Source of the DNA: Endomicrobium sp.
GTDB lineage: Bacteria > Elusimicrobiota > Endomicrobiia > Endomicrobiales > Endomicrobiaceae
Direction: 5' to 3'
DNA: 8,242 nt
NCBI GenBank assembly: GCA_031264895.1
Contig: JAISDI010000046.1
Coordinates: 1 to 8,242, forward strand
In this document: positions 1 to 6,013 of the stretch, piece after piece
Layout of the letters: every line of letters starts with the position of its first letter
Numbering within the stretch: position 1 is the first letter of the stretch
Notes under the pieces: generated by a model
The model's database searches: none
Told to the model about the DNA's origin: nothing
Seen by the model: the letters and a program-made list of their open reading frames with translations, nothing else
Translations under genes and position numbers: made by a program

Positions 1-239
1 ATGAAGAATGGGCTGAGGCAAGAAAAACTATTAGCAATGAAGTGATAAACAAAAACCTGAATCGGGATAAAAACGATATTATAAGTATAAACAAAGGAAA
101 AGACAATTCTATATTTATAATTTCAAGCAGGAAAGAATCCGCTTTAATAAAAAAACTCTACATACAATTTTTTATATTGCTTTTATCGGGCATTGCAGTG
201 ACGGCATATTCGGCTTATTACATCTTTCTATTGACTTAG
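1..239 (+). CDS. 3' end of a tandem paralogue of the GIDE/EF-hand membrane protein (partial)
   Basis: The reading frame is open from the first base of the window, so the true start lies upstream. The GTG at 42 is an internal codon. The first visible residues (D-E-E-W-A-E-A-R-K) align with the end of the EF-hand loop and its exit helix in the complete copy at 380-1270. From there to base ~226 the two copies align without gaps and differ at only about ten residues; only the last few residues diverge. The visible part has a polar, Lys/Asn-rich linker and one C-terminal hydrophobic segment (FFILLLSGIAVTAYSAYYIF), probably a membrane anchor. No function is known. The close identity suggests a recent tandem duplication or gene conversion. 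Unlike the complete copy, this one does not end in the 29-bp palindromic element. The N-terminal domain cannot be seen, so its full architecture is inferred from the neighbour. Confidence 0.85.
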   Translation, partial: EEWAEARKTISNEVINKNLNRDKNDIISINKGKDNSIFIISSRKESALIKKLYIQFFILLLSGIAVTAYSAYYIFLLT

Positions 240-334
240 CCGCGAGATTCATCGCATAAAATGTATCTTATGTCGACCGTTTTATTTGTTTCATACGGAA
301 AGCAAAGAGCAGCGTAAATCTTTAAAAATTACTA

Positions 335-342
335 TAAAGGAG
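335..342 (+). promoter_or_regulatory. Shine-Dalgarno-like AAAGGAG set far from the start codon
   Basis: A strong AAAGGAG (336-342) lies 37 nt before the ATG at 380, too far for normal use. The intervening bases are a 29-nt palindromic element (343-371) plus 8 nt. If the element folds into a hairpin, the remaining spacer is 8 nt, close to the optimum. The sequence and spacing are observed; use as a ribosome binding site is inferred. A TATAAA overlaps it (333-338), so it could instead be part of a promoter. Confidence 0.45.
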
Positions 343-371
343 TAGGTCGTAGTTTGTGTGAACACGTCCTA
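343..371 (+). repeat. Palindromic repeat element, copy 1
   Basis: This 29-bp element has arms TAGGTCGT and ACGTCCTA, which pair at 7 of 8 positions (one T-T mismatch). The 13-nt centre contains GTGTGAACAC, itself able to form GTGT/ACAC. It matches copy 2 (1268-1296) at 26 of 29 positions in the same orientation. It sits just 5' of the start codon at 380. It could be a small dispersed repeat, the remnant of an insertion-sequence end, or a regulatory hairpin or operator. The sequence alone does not decide. Confidence 0.8.
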
Positions 372-379
372 AATATTTT

Positions 380-1270
380 ATGAAAAACGCCGTCGCAATT
401 ATGATTTTTTCAGCGCTTTTTATAATAGCTCTTGTGCTTAAACACAACGGGTATGTTCCGTGGGGTGTAAATATTTTAGTTTTAGCGGCGGGAATGTTTC
501 TTTATTTTGAAAGCTTTAACAAATATAAAAGGTTGAGACTTATAAGAGATACGGCTACGTCTAAAATAGGTTCCTGCCCGATGGGGTTTGTCGAAGTTTA
601 CGGAAAAGCCAAACGTCTTTCGCAATTTTCTGAAATTTACCATTATTTGTCGGTCATAGAGGGGCGTTCCAAAAGAACAATAAGAGAAATATTAAGAGGA
701 CGATTAGGTCTTTCGGCTTTAGATTCTATATCAGACGCTATGTCAAAAACAACTTTTACCGCAAGTCCGTTTTATATTGAAGACGGAACCGGAAAGGTTT
801 TTGTAGATCCTTTTGATGCGGAAATAATAGTTGACTACAAGACATATGAAGAAGGCGATTATTTATGCACGGAAGCTGAAATAAAAGAAGGGGATTATGT
901 TTACTGCATAGGCACGGCGCAGAGAAAAGACAGCATCGATATAGCGGACGAAATAAACAAAGCCATACAAAGAGCCAAACGCAGCGCCGATACCGTAAAA
1001 CGTTTCGACGTAAATAATGACGGAAAAATCAGCGATGAGGAATGGGCGCAAGCAAGAAAAACTATTAGGAATGAAGTGATAAACAAAAACTTGAATCGAA
1101 ATAAAAACGATGTTATAAGCATAAACAAAGGAAAAGACGATTCGATATTTATAATTTCAAGCAGGAAAGAATCCGCTTTAATAAAAGAATACTACATACA
1201 ATCTTTTATATTGCTTTTATCGGGTATCGCTTTGACGGCATATTCGCTGATTGCATCTTTCAAAAACTAG
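380..1270 (+). CDS. GIDE/MULAN-like membrane protein with an EF-hand
   Basis: This 296-residue protein has hydrophobic segments at about residues 4-20 and 27-43. Next comes a motif typical of the GIDE (E3 ubiquitin ligase MULAN-like) domain at 54-77 (LIRDTATSKIGS, then MGFVEVYGKA), and that domain probably runs to about 190. A canonical EF-hand loop follows at 210-221 (D-V-N-N-D-G-K-I-S-D-E-E), with D210, N212, D214, S218 and E221 at ligand positions. A polar linker then leads to a C-terminal hydrophobic segment at 275-294. In eukaryotic MULAN the C-terminus is a RING finger; none is present here, so ubiquitin ligase activity is not implied. A membrane protein with a calcium-responsive soluble part is a reasonable inference, but the role is unknown. 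ATG 380 is the first start after an in-frame stop at 359-361. Palindromic repeats flank the gene on both sides, and its own close paralogue precedes it. Confidence 0.88.
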   Translation: MKNAVAIMIFSALFIIALVLKHNGYVPWGVNILVLAAGMFLYFESFNKYKRLRLIRDTATSKIGSCPMGFVEVYGKAKRLSQFSEIYHYLSVIEGRSKRTIREILRGRLGLSALDSISDAMSKTTFTASPFYIEDGTGKVFVDPFDAEIIVDYKTYEEGDYLCTEAEIKEGDYVYCIGTAQRKDSIDIADEINKAIQRAKRSADTVKRFDVNNDGKISDEEWAQARKTIRNEVINKNLNRNKNDVISINKGKDDSIFIISSRKESALIKEYYIQSFILLLSGIALTAYSLIASFKN

Positions 1271-1296
1271 GGCGTAATTTGTGTGAACACGCCCTA
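1268..1296 (+). repeat. Palindromic repeat element, copy 2
   Basis: This 29-bp element has perfect 8-bp arms TAGGGCGT and ACGCCCTA around a 13-nt centre containing GTGTGAACAC. Its first three bases are the TAG stop codon of the GIDE/EF-hand gene. It differs from copy 1 (343-371) at three positions. One pair of those positions turns the T-T mismatch of copy 1 into a G-C pair. No T-tract follows it, so it is unlikely to be the terminator; a better one lies at 1314-1350. Confidence 0.82.
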
Positions 1297-1313
1297 AAAA
1301 TGTTTTTCATTGT

Positions 1314-1350
1314 AAAGGCCGGACTCGGTTTGAGTTGGGTCTTTTTTTTT
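1314..1350 (+). terminator. Rho-independent terminator after the GIDE/EF-hand gene
   Basis: GGCCGGACTC (1317-1326) and GAGTTGGGTC (1332-1341) form a stem with two G-U pairs and one mismatch around a 5-nt loop. The stem is extended by AAA (1314-1316) pairing with the start of a run of nine T (1342-1350). Stem plus T-tract is the standard intrinsic terminator form. It ends 17 nt before the alaS start codon. Confidence 0.72.
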
Positions 1351-1358
1351 GCTAAAAT
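1330..1358 (+). promoter_or_regulatory. Candidate alaS promoter overlapping the terminator
   Basis: TTGAGT (1330-1335) and TAAAAT (1353-1358) are separated by 17 bp and resemble -35 and -10 boxes. Transcription would then begin near 1365, only about 3 nt before the alaS ATG. That fits the absence of any Shine-Dalgarno sequence there. The -35 lies inside the preceding terminator hairpin. The boxes are observed; promoter use is inferred. Confidence 0.42.
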
Positions 1359-1367
1359 TGCAATATT

Positions 1368-4019
1368 ATGAACACAAATACTACTAAGCAGTCGGCAAAA
1401 ATCAGAGCGGAATTTTTACGTTTTTTTAAAGACAAAGGATGCACCTCGGTAACTTCGGATTCTCTTATTCCTTCCGGAGATAAAACTCTTCTTTTTACTT
1501 CAGCCGGCATGGTTCAGTTTAAACAGCATTTTTTGGGGCAAAGCAAAGACGCTTTTACCAGAGCTGTCAGCTGTCAGAAATGTTTCAGGACTTCCGATAT
1601 AGAACAAGTCGGAGTTACTACAAGGCATCTTACTTTTTTTGAGATGCTGGGCAACTTTTCATTCGGCGATTATTTTAAAAAAGAAGCGATCGAATGGGCA
1701 TGGGAATTTTTGACGAAAAATATGTCTCTCCCGAAAGACAAACTTTATATAACCGTTTACAAAGACGACGATGAAACGGTTGAAATATGGAAAAAAATAG
1801 TACGTGAAGACAGAATCATAAGAATGGGCGACAAAACAAATTTCTGGAACATGGGCGATACAGGGCCTTGCGGGCCTTGTTCTGAAATTCTCATAGATTT
1901 GGGACCGGAAATGAGCTGCGGAAAACCTTCTTGCGGGCCTTCCTGCGATTGTGACAGATATCTGGAAATATGGAATCTGGTTTTTACGCAGTTTGACAGG
2001 CAGACAGACGGGTCGCTTAAAAATCTTCCGAGAAAAAATATAGATACAGGCATGGGGCTGGAAAGGCTTGTCGCAGCGGCAAACGGCAAAAAAAGCGTTT
2101 TTGAAACCGATTTATTTATACCTATAATGGAAGAAGCTTCAAAAATTTTAAACGTAAAATACGAAGGCAAAAATATAGCGAAACTTAGAATGATCGCCGA
2201 TCATGCAAGAGCCGTAACTTTTTTAATTTCAGACGGTATTTTGCCGTCAAATGAAGGAAGAGGATACGTTTTAAGAAGAATATTAAGAAGAGCCGTAAGG
2301 CAGGGCAGAATGTACGGCTATGACAAGCCGTTTATAAACGGGCTTGCGTCCGCAGTGTTTAAAATAATGGAACCCGCATATTCCGAACTGTCTTCAAAAC
2401 TTGCAAATATCAAATCGATAATTAAAGTTGAAGAAGAAAAGTTTCTTGAAACTTTGGAGGCTGGTTCTGGGCTGCTTTCCGATATGATAAGCTCTTATAA
2501 GTCGAAGGAAATTAAGACGATAAAAGGGGAAGACGTTTTTAAACTTTACGATACTTACGGTTTTCCTCATGACTTGACAAAAGAAATAGCCGCAGAGAAC
2601 GGCATGTCGGTTGATGAAGAAGGTTTTAAATCCGAGCAGAAAAAAGCGCAGGACAAATCGCGCGCGGCGTGGGGCGGTTCCGGCGAGAAGGACATAACTT
2701 TTTATTCCGTTTTGCGTAAAAAGTACGGCGACACGCTTTTTGACGGGTACGATAATTATGAATTTCCGGGAAAAGTTTTGGCCTTGATAAAAGACGGAAA
2801 AGAAATCGAAGAACTCAATGAAGGCGACAGCGGCGAAATTATTCTTTCGCAGACGCCGTTTTACGCCGAATCAGGCGGGCAAAGCGCAGACAAAGGTAAA
2901 ATGATGCTTCCTTCTTTAGATGCGGAAGCTGAGGTATATGACGTTTTTAAGCCCATAGGCAGTTTATTTGCGCATAAAGCAAAAGTTTTGAAAGGTTCTT
3001 TCAGAAAAGGACTTGAAGTTCTCTCTTCGATAGACATACGGCGCAGAAAGCAGATTCAGCGTCATCATACGGCAACGCATCTTCTTCATAAAGCTTTGAA
3101 AGAACTGTTAGGCGAACATATCGCGCAGGCAGGTTCTTTGGTTGCTCCGGATTATCTTCGTTTTGATTTTACCCATTTTTCCGCAATAAAAAAAGATGAT
3201 TTGATAAAAATTGAAAATAAAATTAATGCCGTAATAAGAGACGACGTTCCCGTATGCGTAGAAAGCATGGGGATAAACGAAGCCAGAAATGCAGGCGCTA
3301 TGGCGCTGTTTGGCGAAAAATACGGAGATATTGTCAGAACGGTTTCGGTAAGGAACTGTGATGAAAAATCAAATTATTCAATGGAACTTTGCGGCGGGAC
3401 GCATATTTCAAGAACCGGAGAAATAGGTTTTTTTAAAATTATTTCCGAATCTTCCGTTGCGGCGGGCGTAAGACGCATAGAAGCCGTTGCCGGAGAAGCC
3501 GCCGAGCTTTACGTTTTGGAAGAGGAGCGAAATATTTACAAAACTCTTGAAATGTTTTCGGCTTCAAAGTCGGATTTAACATTAAGAATACAAAAATATT
3601 TCGACGATTATAAAAAACTTGAACGCGAACTTGAGAGTTTGAAAAGCCGCGCGATTTCTTCCGAAATAGATTCAATGATCAAAGAAGTAAAAGATATTAA
3701 CGGCGTAAATTTTTTAAGCTTGAATGCCGGCGGGGCGGATATAAAAGCGCTGAGAGACATTTCCGATAAAGTTAAGGCAAAACTTGGTTCGTGCATAGTT
3801 TTAGCCGCCGCCGAAAATGACGGAAAAGCGGCTTTTATCGTTTCGGTTACCGAAGATAATGTAAAAAAAGGTTTTAATGCCGGAAAAATCGCAAAAGCTT
3901 TTGCCTCCGACATTAACGGTTCCGGAGGCGGTAAACCGGATTTTGCTCAGGGCGGGACAAAAGATTTTTCAAAACTTAAAGAAGCTTTAAAAAATTCCCC
4001 AAAATACATATCCGCATAA
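1368..4019 (+). CDS. alaS: Alanyl-tRNA synthetase
   Basis: This class II synthetase charges tRNA-Ala with alanine in the cytoplasm. At 883 residues it is full length (E. coli about 876). The N-terminal catalytic core shows the family motifs, including AGMVQFKQHFLG, the motif-2 region RAVSCQKCFRTSDIE and TRHLTFFEMLGNFSFGDYF. A Cys-rich stretch at 184-195 (C184, C189, C193, C195) precedes the EIWNLVF segment, as in many bacterial AlaRS. The editing domain carries H567-x3-H571 (HTATH) and C675-G-G-T-H679, which together bind zinc and remove mischarged Ser or Gly. A helical linker at about 725-770 leads to the C-terminal DHHA1/C-Ala domain, which ends with the glycine-rich GSGGGKPDFAQGG (851-863). 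No key residue is missing. ATG 1368 places the usual N-terminal sequence at the expected distance and is the first in-frame ATG. There is no clear Shine-Dalgarno. The next gene follows after 13 nt. Confidence 0.98.
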   Translation: MNTNTTKQSAKIRAEFLRFFKDKGCTSVTSDSLIPSGDKTLLFTSAGMVQFKQHFLGQSKDAFTRAVSCQKCFRTSDIEQVGVTTRHLTFFEMLGNFSFGDYFKKEAIEWAWEFLTKNMSLPKDKLYITVYKDDDETVEIWKKIVREDRIIRMGDKTNFWNMGDTGPCGPCSEILIDLGPEMSCGKPSCGPSCDCDRYLEIWNLVFTQFDRQTDGSLKNLPRKNIDTGMGLERLVAAANGKKSVFETDLFIPIMEEASKILNVKYEGKNIAKLRMIADHARAVTFLISDGILPSNEGRGYVLRRILRRAVRQGRMYGYDKPFINGLASAVFKIMEPAYSELSSKLANIKSIIKVEEEKFLETLEAGSGLLSDMISSYKSKEIKTIKGEDVFKLYDTYGFPHDLTKEIAAENGMSVDEEGFKSEQKKAQDKSRAAWGGSGEKDITFYSVLRKKYGDTLFDGYDNYEFPGKVLALIKDGKEIEELNEGDSGEIILSQTPFYAESGGQSADKGKMMLPSLDAEAEVYDVFKPIGSLFAHKAKVLKGSFRKGLEVLSSIDIRRRKQIQRHHTATHLLHKALKELLGEHIAQAGSLVAPDYLRFDFTHFSAIKKDDLIKIENKINAVIRDDVPVCVESMGINEARNAGAMALFGEKYGDIVRTVSVRNCDEKSNYSMELCGGTHISRTGEIGFFKIISESSVAAGVRRIEAVAGEAAELYVLEEERNIYKTLEMFSASKSDLTLRIQKYFDDYKKLERELESLKSRAISSEIDSMIKEVKDINGVNFLSLNAGGADIKALRDISDKVKAKLGSCIVLAAAENDGKAAFIVSVTEDNVKKGFNAGKIAKAFASDINGSGGGKPDFAQGGTKDFSKLKEALKNSPKYISA

Positions 4020-4032
4020 CTAGGAGCATTTT

Positions 4033-4578
4033 ATGGCAGATAAATACGTTTCTCTTACTGCAATAGGCAAAGACAAACCCGGTTTGGTAAGCTCTATTGC
4101 TAAAGTATTGTACGAGTATGACTGCAATATTGAAGATTCTACGATGACAATTCTTCACGGACAGTTTGCCATGATACTTATGCTTAGCCTCCCAAAAAGC
4201 GTAGAGCCGAAAGCTCTGTATTTAAAACTTCAAAAATCGGCAAAATCGCTTGGAATGTCTTTTTCGTATTCGGAACTTTCGTCGTATACGTCAAGAAAAC
4301 GTAATTTTTCCAAACCGTATATAATATCGGTTTACGGAGCGGACAAACCGGGAATAGTTTATAATTTGAGCGCTTTTCTTGCGGATTATAAGATAAATAT
4401 TACGGATGTCCAGACAACTTTATCTAAAAGTAAAGGTAAAAAAACTTATATTATGATTATTGAAGCCGAATTTCCGAAAAAAGTATCTGTTCCTAAAGTT
4501 AAAAACGGACTTTTAAATTTAGCAAAATCATTAAATGTCGCGGTGTCTGTAAATCAGGCCGAGTCGGCAGAGATATAA
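4033..4578 (+). CDS. Tandem ACT-domain protein, GcvR-like
   Basis: This 181-residue soluble protein is made of two ACT domains and little else. Domain 1 covers about residues 5-80 and begins SLTAIGKDKPGLVSSIA (K13-D-K-P-G17). Domain 2 covers about 97-172 and begins ISVYGADKPGIVYNLSAF (G102-A-D-K-P-G107). The duplicated DKPG turn followed by a helix and N-I-x-D is the hallmark of ACT domains, which bind small ligands such as amino acids. The two-ACT, ~180-residue layout matches the GcvR family, named for the E. coli regulator of the glycine cleavage system. There is no DNA-binding domain, so any regulation would act through a partner or ligand. TAGGAG (4021-4026) lies 6 nt before ATG 4033. It sits 13 nt after alaS and 11 nt before def, so all three are probably co-transcribed. 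The ligand and target cannot be read from the sequence. Confidence 0.88.
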   Translation: MADKYVSLTAIGKDKPGLVSSIAKVLYEYDCNIEDSTMTILHGQFAMILMLSLPKSVEPKALYLKLQKSAKSLGMSFSYSELSSYTSRKRNFSKPYIISVYGADKPGIVYNLSAFLADYKINITDVQTTLSKSKGKKTYIMIIEAEFPKKVSVPKVKNGLLNLAKSLNVAVSVNQAESAEI

Positions 4579-4589
4579 GCGGTTATTTT

Positions 4590-5081
4590 ATGGGCGCGCT
4601 GCCGATAATTGCCATCCCCGATCCTTTGCTTAAACAGGTATCGCTTCCGGTAAACGATATTACGGACGACGTACTCGCTTTTGCAGAAAATATGCGTTTG
4701 ACCATGCTTGCCCACAAAGGCTGTGTAGGCATTGCCGCGGTTCAGGTAGGATTTTTGGCGAGGATTATAATAGTGGACGTATCGCTGAGCGAAAAGCCTC
4801 ACAGAAGTTCTGGAACTCTAATTATGATAAATCCGGAGATAACATACTCTTCCGGAAAGATAAGTTCCAGAGAAGGCTGCCTGAGCGTTCCGGATTTTAT
4901 AGGAAACGTTACAAGAAAAAAGAAAATAGAAGTTGATTACACGCAACTAAACGGTCAAAAGCGGCATTTAAAAACTGAAGGTTTTGAAGCCGTCTGCATA
5001 CAGCATGAAATAGATCATTTAGACGGAAAAGTTTTTTTAGACAGAGTAACGTCGCTGAAAACAGACGTTTTTAGAAGATAA
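4590..5081 (+). CDS. def: Peptide deformylase
   Basis: This metalloenzyme removes the formyl group from the N-terminal methionine of nascent proteins at the ribosome. At 163 residues it has normal length. All three family motifs are present. Motif I is GIAAVQVG at 47-54, where the family consensus has GLAAPQVG, so V replaces P at 51 while the catalytic Q52 is kept. Motif II is EGCLS (95-99), with the metal-binding C97. Motif III is QHEIDH (138-143), with ligands H139 and H143 and catalytic E140. The C-terminal part is short. The first residues (LPIIAIPDPLLKQVSLPV) match the usual start I-x-x-x-P-D-x-x-L, supporting ATG 4590. No good Shine-Dalgarno precedes it, so translational coupling to the ACT gene 11 nt upstream is likely. 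It is probably the last gene of the alaS-ACT-def unit. Confidence 0.97.
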   Translation: MGALPIIAIPDPLLKQVSLPVNDITDDVLAFAENMRLTMLAHKGCVGIAAVQVGFLARIIIVDVSLSEKPHRSSGTLIMINPEITYSSGKISSREGCLSVPDFIGNVTRKKKIEVDYTQLNGQKRHLKTEGFEAVCIQHEIDHLDGKVFLDRVTSLKTDVFRR

Positions 5082-5140
5082 AAAGTATTTGCCGCCTGAT
5101 TTACAATTTCTAAAACATACCGGACTGTAGCTGCAAATTT

Positions 5141-5159
5141 AGCGCGTGTGCGTTTATTT
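5141..5159 (+). terminator. Weak candidate terminator after def
   Basis: AGCGC (5141-5145) can pair with GCGTT (5150-5154) across a GTGT loop, one pair being G-U, followed by TATTTTT. The stem is short, so this is only a possible end for the alaS-ACT-def transcript. Nothing better was found between def and the toxin-antitoxin promoter. Confidence 0.28.
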
Positions 5160-5169
5160 TTAGCAAATA

Positions 5170-5198
5170 TTGACAACGCATACTTTTATAGTTATTAT
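5170..5198 (+). promoter_or_regulatory. Promoter of the VapBC module
   Basis: A perfect -35 TTGACA (5170-5175) and a 5-of-6 -10 TATTAT (5193-5198) are separated by exactly 17 bp, a near-consensus sigma-70-type promoter. Transcription would start near 5205, at the AAGGAG ribosome binding site, giving a very short leader of about 13 nt. Confidence 0.8.
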
Positions 5199-5204
5199 GT
5201 ATGC
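5178..5204. promoter_or_regulatory. Candidate operator: inverted repeat over the VapBC promoter
   Basis: GCATAC (5178-5183) and GTATGC (5199-5204) are perfect inverted repeats. Their centres are 21 bp apart, two helical turns, so both face the same side of the DNA. They enclose the -10 box, as expected for a ribbon-helix-helix antitoxin repressing its own operon. A direct repeat GTTATTATG occurs at 5191-5199 and 5212-5220, also offset by 21 bp. The repeats are observed; binding is inferred. Confidence 0.6.
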
Positions 5205-5217
5205 AAGGAGCGTTATT

Positions 5218-5463
5218 ATGCCTTTATTGCAAGTCAGAGAATGTCCGGAAAATATTTATAGAGCCATAACCAGAGTGGCAAATAAAAAGCACAGAAGCAT
5301 TGCCCAGCAGACAGTGGCGCTGTTGGAGAAGGCTTTGATAAGCGAGTTATCCGGCGTGGACAGACGAAAAAAAATTCTTGAGAAAATAGTTTCAAGAAAT
5401 GCGCCTAAATCCGCGAAAACGGTTAATTTTGTGAAATTCGTCAGAGAGGACAGAAACAGATGA
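5218..5463 (+). CDS. VapB/FitA-like ribbon-helix-helix antitoxin
   Basis: This 81-residue antitoxin would neutralise the PIN-domain toxin encoded next to it and repress the shared promoter. The N-terminal MPLLQVRECPENIYRAI fits the FitA/VapB-type ribbon-helix-helix pattern: a beta strand for DNA contact (LLQVREC), then P-E-x-x-Y/H and a helix. The second helix follows (HRSIAQQTVALLEKAL). The basic C-terminal part (about residues 45-81) is the region that normally wraps around the toxin. ATG 5218 is chosen because AAGGAG (5205-5210) lies 7 nt upstream. The frame stays open back to a TTG at 5170, but that codon is the first half of the -35 box and would lie outside the transcript. The stop overlaps the toxin start by 4 nt (ATGA), typical of toxin-antitoxin pairs. 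Confidence 0.88.
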   Translation: MPLLQVRECPENIYRAITRVANKKHRSIAQQTVALLEKALISELSGVDRRKKILEKIVSRNAPKSAKTVNFVKFVREDRNR

Positions 5464-5858
5464 TAGTAACTCTTGACGTATGCGCGGCTATACACGTACT
5501 TATGAGGGGCGAAAAAGAATTGAAGTTTGTAAACTCTTTGACAACTGCGGATTTTGTTATTGCTCCGGAAACGTATATATCGGAACTGTGCAATACTTTA
5601 TGGAAATATGCCAATGCTAAAATATTGAGCGCCGACGAGTGCGAGCAGTATATTGAAGACGGTATGGGTTTGGTTGACGAATTTGTCGATTCAAAAGAAA
5701 TATGGAAAGAGGCTTTTCACGAAAGCGTCAAAAACAAACACAGCGTATACGATATATTTTATGCGATAACCGCAAGAAGAAATAACGCTTTGCTGCTGAC
5801 AAACGATAATGCTTTGGCAAAAATATGTAAAAAGTTATCTATCAGATGTTTGTATTAA
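5460..5858 (+). CDS. VapC-like PIN-domain toxin ribonuclease
   Basis: This 132-residue PIN-domain protein is the expected toxin of the module. PIN toxins are Mg/Mn-dependent RNases that often cut tRNA or rRNA. The four acidic active-site positions are recognisable: D6 in MIVTLDVCAAIH, E42 in YISELCNTLWKYA, D98 in HSVYDIFYAITARR and D116 in LLLTNDNALAKI. No catalytic position appears lost, so the toxin is probably active. The residue after the first Asp is V-C rather than the more usual S/T/N within two positions, a mild departure. It overlaps its antitoxin by 4 nt, so translation is probably coupled; no separate ribosome binding site is needed. A terminator begins at its stop codon. The RNA target cannot be predicted from sequence; the neighbouring tRNA-Arg gene is not evidence for one. 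Confidence 0.9.
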   Translation: MIVTLDVCAAIHVLMRGEKELKFVNSLTTADFVIAPETYISELCNTLWKYANAKILSADECEQYIEDGMGLVDEFVDSKEIWKEAFHESVKNKHSVYDIFYAITARRNNALLLTNDNALAKICKKLSIRCLY

Positions 5859-5906
5859 AACGGCGGCAAAAGCCGGCATTTATGTTTCCGGCATATGCCG
5901 TTTTTT
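5857..5906 (+). terminator. Terminator of the VapBC module
   Basis: AAAACGGC (5857-5864) pairs perfectly with GCCGTTTT (5897-5904), and T continues to 5906. An inner GGC-AAAA-GCC hairpin (5865-5874) can also form. An alternative stem CGGCAT (5874-5879)/ATGCCG (5895-5900) abuts the same T-run. Either fold makes an intrinsic terminator. It overlaps the vapC stop codon. Confidence 0.68.
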
Positions 5907-5911
5907 ATAAT
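5906..5911 (+). promoter_or_regulatory. -10 box for tRNA-Arg
   Basis: A perfect TATAAT ends 6 nt before the first tRNA base (5918), so the predicted start of transcription falls on or within a base of the mature 5' end. No convincing -35 is seen 16-18 bp upstream, where the VapBC terminator lies. The hexamer is observed; promoter function is inferred. Confidence 0.5.
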
Positions 5912-5917
5912 TTTTAT

Positions 5918-5990
5918 ACGCCTATAGCTTAATTGGATAGAGCGCCGGCCTCCGGAGCCGGTGATTCCGGTTCAAGTCCGGATAGGCGTG
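5918..5990 (+). tRNA. tRNA-Arg (anticodon CCG)
   Basis: A complete 73-nt cloverleaf is present. The acceptor stem ACGCCTA (5918-5924)/TAGGCGT (5983-5989) pairs perfectly. T8 and A9 follow, then the D stem GCTT/GAGC with a GG-containing loop. The anticodon stem CCGGC (5945-5949)/GCCGG (5957-5961) encloses loop CTCCGGA with anticodon CCG at 5952-5954, which reads the Arg codon CGG. The variable loop has 4 nt. The T stem TCCGG/CCGGA encloses TTCAAGT. The discriminator base is G. The CCA end is not encoded and must be added by CCA transferase. The dtd start codon lies 23 nt downstream with no terminator between, so the two may share a transcript. Confidence 0.97.
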
Positions 5991-6013
5991 AATTAATATT
6001 TGAGATTATAAAG

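Noticed and set aside
42..239. A separate 65-residue gene starting at GTG 42
   Set aside because: The frame is open to the window edge, and the preceding residues match the paralogue, so GTG 42 is an internal valine codon.
1268..1296. Palindrome copy 2 as the terminator of the GIDE/EF-hand gene
   Set aside because: It has no T-tract after the stem, and a proper stem with nine T follows at 1314-1350.
1271..1367. T-box or other riboswitch controlling alaS
   Set aside because: The 97-nt gap holds only a repeat, a terminator and a promoter candidate; no T-box motif or specifier stem is present and there is no room for one.
1757..2170. Minus-strand open frame within alaS
   Set aside because: It lies opposite highly conserved alaS coding sequence and its translation shows no family features.
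5170..5217. TTG 5170 as start of the antitoxin gene
   Set aside because: That TTG is the start of the TTGACA -35 box, and the ATG at 5218 has a well-placed AAGGAG and the conserved N-terminus.
5918..5990. tRNA-Arg as an attachment site for an integrated element
   Set aside because: No duplicated tRNA 3' end, integrase or phage gene is seen in the window.
5933..6013. A longer dtd starting within 5933-6013
   Set aside because: It would overlap the tRNA-Arg gene, and the family N-terminus begins exactly at ATG 6014.
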